Of a stretch of DNA of 7,065 nt, positions 4,867 through 7,065 are shown in pieces. The stretch lies in assembly GCF_003207955.1 (NCBI RefSeq), contig NZ_NOXG01000048.1:1-7065 (forward strand), in the 5' to 3' direction. This stretch comes from Novacetimonas pomaceti (lineage in GTDB: Bacteria > Pseudomonadota > Alphaproteobacteria > Acetobacterales > Acetobacteraceae). The notes beneath the pieces were generated by a model that was not told the origin of the DNA, did no database searches, and saw nothing but the letters and a program-made list of their open reading frames with translations. Position 1 is the first letter of the stretch. Each line of letters begins with the position of its first letter. The translations under genes were made by a program, and so were the position numbers.

Positions 4867-5679
4867 GTGATCCGGCTCCCCTTCCCATGCCGCCGCACGA
4901 CGCAAGCGACCGTGGTCCTCGTAACGTGCGGCCTCGTCGCGCCGCCGATCGGGCACGCACAGACAGTAAACGTGCCGGGCGGGCTCCCGACACATGTCAA
5001 CGCAACCTATCAGGAACCGGGGCTCGGTGGCTGGACCCCGGACACGACAGGCACAGCCCAGGCCACCAGCGGAAGCGGCGCCGTCACCCAGACAACGACA
5101 GCAGGCACGTCCGACAGCGATGCGCTCGGGACCCTATACCAGCAGTCATGGGGCTATGCGGCAGCCCAGAACGCCGAGGCGCTGGGCGTCAATCCGTCAG
5201 CACTGGCCGCGACCTGCGTGGTGGAATCCGGCTGCCAGAACCTCTACACGGCCGGAAACGGCAGTACGATCACCGGCGCGTTCCAGATGAGCAACGGGAC
5301 CTACAGCCAGACCCTTGGAGAGGCACTGGCAGCAGACCCCTCGCTGGCCTCATCCATCACCAGCGGCACGGCAGGCCAGCAGGACCCGGCGACGCAGGCG
5401 GTGGCTGCGGCGCAGTATCTCAAGGATGCCGCAACCAGTCTGCAGCACAGCGGCATCAGTAACCCGACAGCCCTTGATGCCCGGGCCTATTATAACTTTG
5501 GCCCGAGCGCGGGTGCTGAAATCGCGACGGCCGACGACAGCAGCCTCATGTCGTCCTACATATCGAGCACGGCGATGTCGGGGAACAATATCAGTTCAAC
5601 CACCACGGTCGGCCAATGGCGCGCGGCAGTCGCAGCAAAAATGGGCAGTGCCGCGTCCAGTTCGATCCTGACCGGCTGA
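4867..5679 (+). CDS. Exported lytic transglycosylase (SLT-like, VirB1-like), 270 aa
   Basis: Predicted periplasmic enzyme cleaving the glycan strands of peptidoglycan, a role that opens the wall for a conjugation channel or similar complex. A signal peptide is visible: basic start MIRLPFPCRR, hydrophobic core TTQATVVLVTCGLVAPPIG, and an AHA-type cut near residue 31 (GHA/QT). A Thr/Gly-rich linker (residues about 45-85) leads to the catalytic domain. The probable catalytic Glu is E120 in ATCVVESGCQN, flanked by C117 and C123, which may form a disulfide. The family motif GAFQMSNGTY follows at 137-146, and AYYNFGPSAG at 217-226 corresponds to the usual AYNxG block. The GTG at 4867 has AGGAGG 5 nt upstream, a strong site. 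It is 110 nt after the Stb-like trio and 13 nt before the next exported gene. Confidence 0.8.
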   Translation: MIRLPFPCRRTTQATVVLVTCGLVAPPIGHAQTVNVPGGLPTHVNATYQEPGLGGWTPDTTGTAQATSGSGAVTQTTTAGTSDSDALGTLYQQSWGYAAAQNAEALGVNPSALAATCVVESGCQNLYTAGNGSTITGAFQMSNGTYSQTLGEALAADPSLASSITSGTAGQQDPATQAVAAAQYLKDAATSLQHSGISNPTALDARAYYNFGPSAGAEIATADDSSLMSSYISSTAMSGNNISSTTTVGQWRAAVAAKMGSAASSSILTG

Positions 5680-5692
5680 CGAGGAGTCCAGC

Positions 5693-6100
5693 ATGAGGTT
5701 TTCCCACCGGGCCGCGATCCTTGCGGCCCTCACCTGCAGCATCAGCCACCCGGCCTTCGCGCTGCACAGAACCCCGGTCCATGCGCTCGACGGGTACAGA
5801 TGCATGGCCCTTGATGCACCGGAGCGGATCATGATGGATTTCAGGCATCCGATCCCGCTGCAGAGCGAACCACGGGACGGTGCTCCGAGCATTGCTCCTG
5901 CGCTGGCGGTACTCCCGGTCGCCACGGACGCACCGCCTACGAACGGCTACGTCCGGAGCATGACCCTCGCATTGCGTCCCGGCTGGGTCTCGACAAGATG
6001 GCTAAAAGCCTACGACGCGGTCCATCCCGGCATGACCTGCACGCCCTACGTCATGAATGACGGCAAGCTTGGCTTCGTGTTCGGCAGGGCGACACAGTAG
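5693..6100 (+). CDS. Exported SH3-like small protein, 135 aa
   Basis: A secreted protein, paired with the transglycosylase by position. Residues 1-23 form a signal peptide (MRFSHRAAILAALTCSISH, cut near PAFA/LH). The mature part has a P/A-rich segment followed by GYVRSMTLALRPGWVSTRWL and CTPYVMNDGKLGFVFG. This recalls bacterial SH3-like modules (a first strand around 'NGYVRV', then 'GWV') and the 'C.P.VMxNGxxGF' tail that I associate with short exported proteins in alphaproteobacterial plasmid and T4SS loci. Two cysteines (in YRCMAL and MTCTPY) could form a disulfide. The ATG has GAGGAG 8 nt upstream. Function unknown. SH3-like domains often bind cell-wall peptides, which would fit a partner of the transglycosylase. 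Confidence 0.65.
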   Translation: MRFSHRAAILAALTCSISHPAFALHRTPVHALDGYRCMALDAPERIMMDFRHPIPLQSEPRDGAPSIAPALAVLPVATDAPPTNGYVRSMTLALRPGWVSTRWLKAYDAVHPGMTCTPYVMNDGKLGFVFGRATQ

Positions 6101-6210
6101 GTTTGTCATCTCCACAATCCGGCATGCTGCATGACCGACATTGTTTTTCATGGGAGCGGAACAGGGAAGGCCGCTGCCCGCCGGGAGGGCCGCGAGGCGC
6201 CCGGGTCAAG

Positions 6211-6231
6211 CCTGAGGGCATGCCCCTGAGG
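6211..6231. repeat. 10-bp palindrome overlapped by direct repeats CCTGAGG
   Basis: GGGCATGCCC (6216-6225) is a perfect palindrome. CCTGAGG occurs at 6211-6217 and again at 6225-6231, giving a compact 21-bp operator-like symmetry. Function unknown. Confidence 0.35.
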
Positions 6232-6308
6232 TGAACCGGGTTGCGCGGAGCGCGGGGCAGCGCCCTGCGATCCGGGCGGCCCTGTTCACTGAAAGGGGCG
6301 TGTCCTCA

Positions 6309-6323
6309 CCGCGCGAAGCGCGG
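6309..6323. repeat. Perfect hairpin CCGCGC-GAA-GCGCGG
   Basis: Six GC pairs closing a 3-nt loop in the convergent intergenic region. It may act with the nearby 6337-6350 hairpin as part of a termination or pausing zone. Confidence 0.4.
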
Positions 6324-6414
6324 CGCGCAGCGGGCTTGAGGCGGGCGCCTCGCGGCGGCATGCTGGTATCAGGGCATTTTTTTCCCGCACGATGGCGACC
6401 CCGGACACCAGAAG

Positions 6415-6439
6415 CAGGAACCCGGTTTCCGGGCTCCTG
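6415..6439 (-). terminator. Hairpin after the 96-aa minus-strand gene
   Basis: The arms CAGGAACCCGG (6415-6425) and CCGGGCTCCTG (6429-6439) form an 11-bp stem with one G-U/mismatch position and a 3-nt loop, ending 12 nt beyond the gene's stop. The following minus-strand bases CTTCTGGT are only weakly T-rich. It probably terminates transcripts arriving from the right. Confidence 0.6.
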
Positions 6440-6451
6440 CGGCGTGGTCTC

Positions 6452-6742
6452 TCAAGGCGTCGGATCGTCGGGCCACCAGGGGTCGGGAGCGTCCGCAATC
6501 TCGCGCGCTTTCGCTTCGGCTGCGGCCCTTGCGGCCTCGGTCGCCTCCCGCCATGCGTCGATGCCGTGGTCGGCAATAAAGTCATGGGCGCCGTCATCTT
6601 CGGGATGCGGCATTTCCGGGCCATGATAAAAAGGATTGCGATGCCAGACGTCCCGGTCCGTCAGGACCCATGCGTGGTGGGGCGCAGCACGCGAAAGCTC
6701 AAGGGCTTCGTCGCGGTCTGCCATGGATTCATATTCGCTCAT
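6452..6742 (-). CDS. Acidic hypothetical protein, 96 aa
   Basis: Function not recognised. I chose the ATG at 6742 (MSEYESMADRDEALELSR) rather than the longer upstream start at 6871, because the upstream 43 codons are Pro/Ser/Gly-rich in a way typical of GC-rich noncoding sequence and include the 6781-6805 hairpin. AGGA lies 9 nt before this ATG. The protein is acidic, with aromatic residues clustered in APHHAWVLTDRDVWHRNPFY. An alanine-rich helix follows (REATEAARAAAEAKAREIAD) and the tail is DPWWPDDPTP. Small acidic plasmid proteins of this kind are sometimes antirestriction or DNA-mimic factors, but nothing here proves it. It may be co-transcribed with the gene to its right, with a hairpin in between. 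Confidence 0.6.
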   Translation of the reverse strand: MSEYESMADRDEALELSRAAPHHAWVLTDRDVWHRNPFYHGPEMPHPEDDGAHDFIADHGIDAWREATEAARAAAEAKAREIADAPDPWWPDDPTP

Positions 6743-6780
6743 GCGGGTCGATCCTTGCGGAAAGGTGCCTTGCCGTGGGT

Positions 6781-6805
6781 GGCCGGACCCGCTGTGGGTC
6801 CGGCC
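6781..6805 (-). terminator. Strong 10-bp hairpin between the two right-end minus-strand genes
   Basis: GGCCGGACCC (6781-6790) and GGGTCCGGCC (6796-6805) pair perfectly around a 5-nt loop, starting 7 nt after the stop of the rightmost gene. No T-run follows. It may be a Rho-independent-like pause, an mRNA end protector, or an attenuator limiting expression of the 96-aa gene. Confidence 0.5.
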
Positions 6806-6812
6806 GGGTCGG

Positions 6813-7065
6813 TCAGAAGCCGAGGGCGTCCATCTCGGCGGCTGCGGCCCGCTGGTCGATGGTGCGGGCATTGCTGGCCGTGTAGGGCTTCCACGGGGTG
6901 CCGATCATGTCCTCGTAGGCGGCAAGGGCCCCGCGGGCGGACGCGACCAGGGCGGCGGCCTTGATCCCCTGCTCGGCTGCGAAGCGGCGGGCGTTGGCCG
7001 CCCTGTTTTCCAGCCCGTCGACGCCCATCCGGTCCTCTTCGCGATACTCGTTGAACTGTGAGGAC
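6813..7065 (-). CDS. Hypothetical plasmid protein, C-terminal part (probably runs off right edge)
   Basis: The minus-strand frame is open from the window edge (SSQFNEYREEDR), then MGVDGLENRAANARRFAAEQ and onward to TGA at 6813. An internal ATG at 7028 has GAAGAGG 5 nt upstream and would give a 71-aa protein. The frame upstream of it also looks coding, so I prefer a C-terminal fragment of a longer protein. The visible part is helix-rich and charged (NARRFAAEQGIKAAALVASARGALAAYEDMI), ending in AAAAEMDALGF. I do not recognise the family with certainty. It precedes the 96-aa gene on the same strand, suggesting a plasmid accessory operon. Confidence 0.55.
   Translation of the reverse strand, partial: SSQFNEYREEDRMGVDGLENRAANARRFAAEQGIKAAALVASARGALAAYEDMIGTPWKPYTASNARTIDQRAAAAEMDALGF

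Larger units (their letters stand above)
6101..6451. other. GC-rich convergent intergenic region with hairpins, no gene seen
   Basis: Two convergent transcription units end here. I see no ORF with credible start, ribosome site and codon pattern. The region is rich in short inverted repeats: GGGCATGCCC (6216-6225), CCGCGC-GAA-GCGCGG (6309-6323), GAGGCG-GG-CGCCTC (6337-6350), and a T7 run at 6377-6383 that could help end plus-strand transcription. The density of hairpins suggests bidirectional termination and possibly a protein-binding site. Confidence 0.5.

Noticed and set aside
4734..5462. Plus-strand open frame of 242 codons
   Set aside because: It overlaps the transglycosylase in another frame, is rich in Arg/Pro/Gly as shadow frames in GC-rich DNA are, and lacks the signal peptide and motifs seen in the real frame.
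6452..6871. Longer 139-codon version of the acidic protein
   Set aside because: The first 43 codons span the 6781-6805 hairpin and overlap the neighbouring gene's end with low-complexity sequence. The ATG at 6742 with AGGA is a better start.
6392..6964. Plus-strand open frame of 190 codons at the right end
   Set aside because: It runs through two hairpins and antisense to the two minus-strand genes, with composition dominated by Arg, Gly and Pro and no ribosome site.

Overview
The window looks like accessory DNA, most likely part of a plasmid or other mobilisable element of an alphaproteobacterium. Acetobacteraceae is my best guess, from the high-GC codon use, the IS types and the plasmid gene set. 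No database was searched, so the host is inference. No rRNA, tRNA, replication-initiator or relaxase gene is visible.

Left part (1-1911) is an insertion-sequence nest. It starts with the N-terminus of an IS630-type transposase that runs off the left edge (minus strand). Next comes a decayed ORF that may be the tail of an IS5-type transposase. That ORF is split by a complete IS256-family element (396-1724) with terminal inverted repeats and a perfect 8-bp target duplication (CGATCGCA on both sides). Removing the IS and one duplication copy restores the split reading frame exactly.

Middle part (1912-2843) holds a minus-strand MntA/HepT (MNT-HEPN) toxin-antitoxin pair with a good promoter. It is followed by an intergenic control region with an RSF1010/pTi-like (MobQ-type) candidate oriT core next to a small inverted repeat, and then six helically phased 11-bp direct repeats (GGAGCG every 11 bp).

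Right-centre part (2844-6100) is a plus-strand operon-like run. It contains a putative DNA-binding protein, a P-loop ATPase with ParA/StbB-like features, and a coiled-coil protein with a C-terminal membrane segment. The first two genes are 3 nt apart and the second and third overlap by 1 nt. After a 110-nt gap come an exported lytic transglycosylase (VirB1-like) and an exported SH3-like small protein. The first three genes plus the upstream phased repeats closely parallel the layout of the plasmid R388 stbABC stability/transfer locus. My main interpretation is a divergent Stb-type segregation/mobilisation module: the first protein binds the repeats, the ATPase acts as motor or switch, and the third protein ties the complex to the membrane. 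The two exported proteins would locally remodel or contact the cell wall.

Right end (6101-7065) is a GC-rich, hairpin-rich convergent intergenic region followed by two small minus-strand genes of unknown function, the last one probably cut by the window edge.
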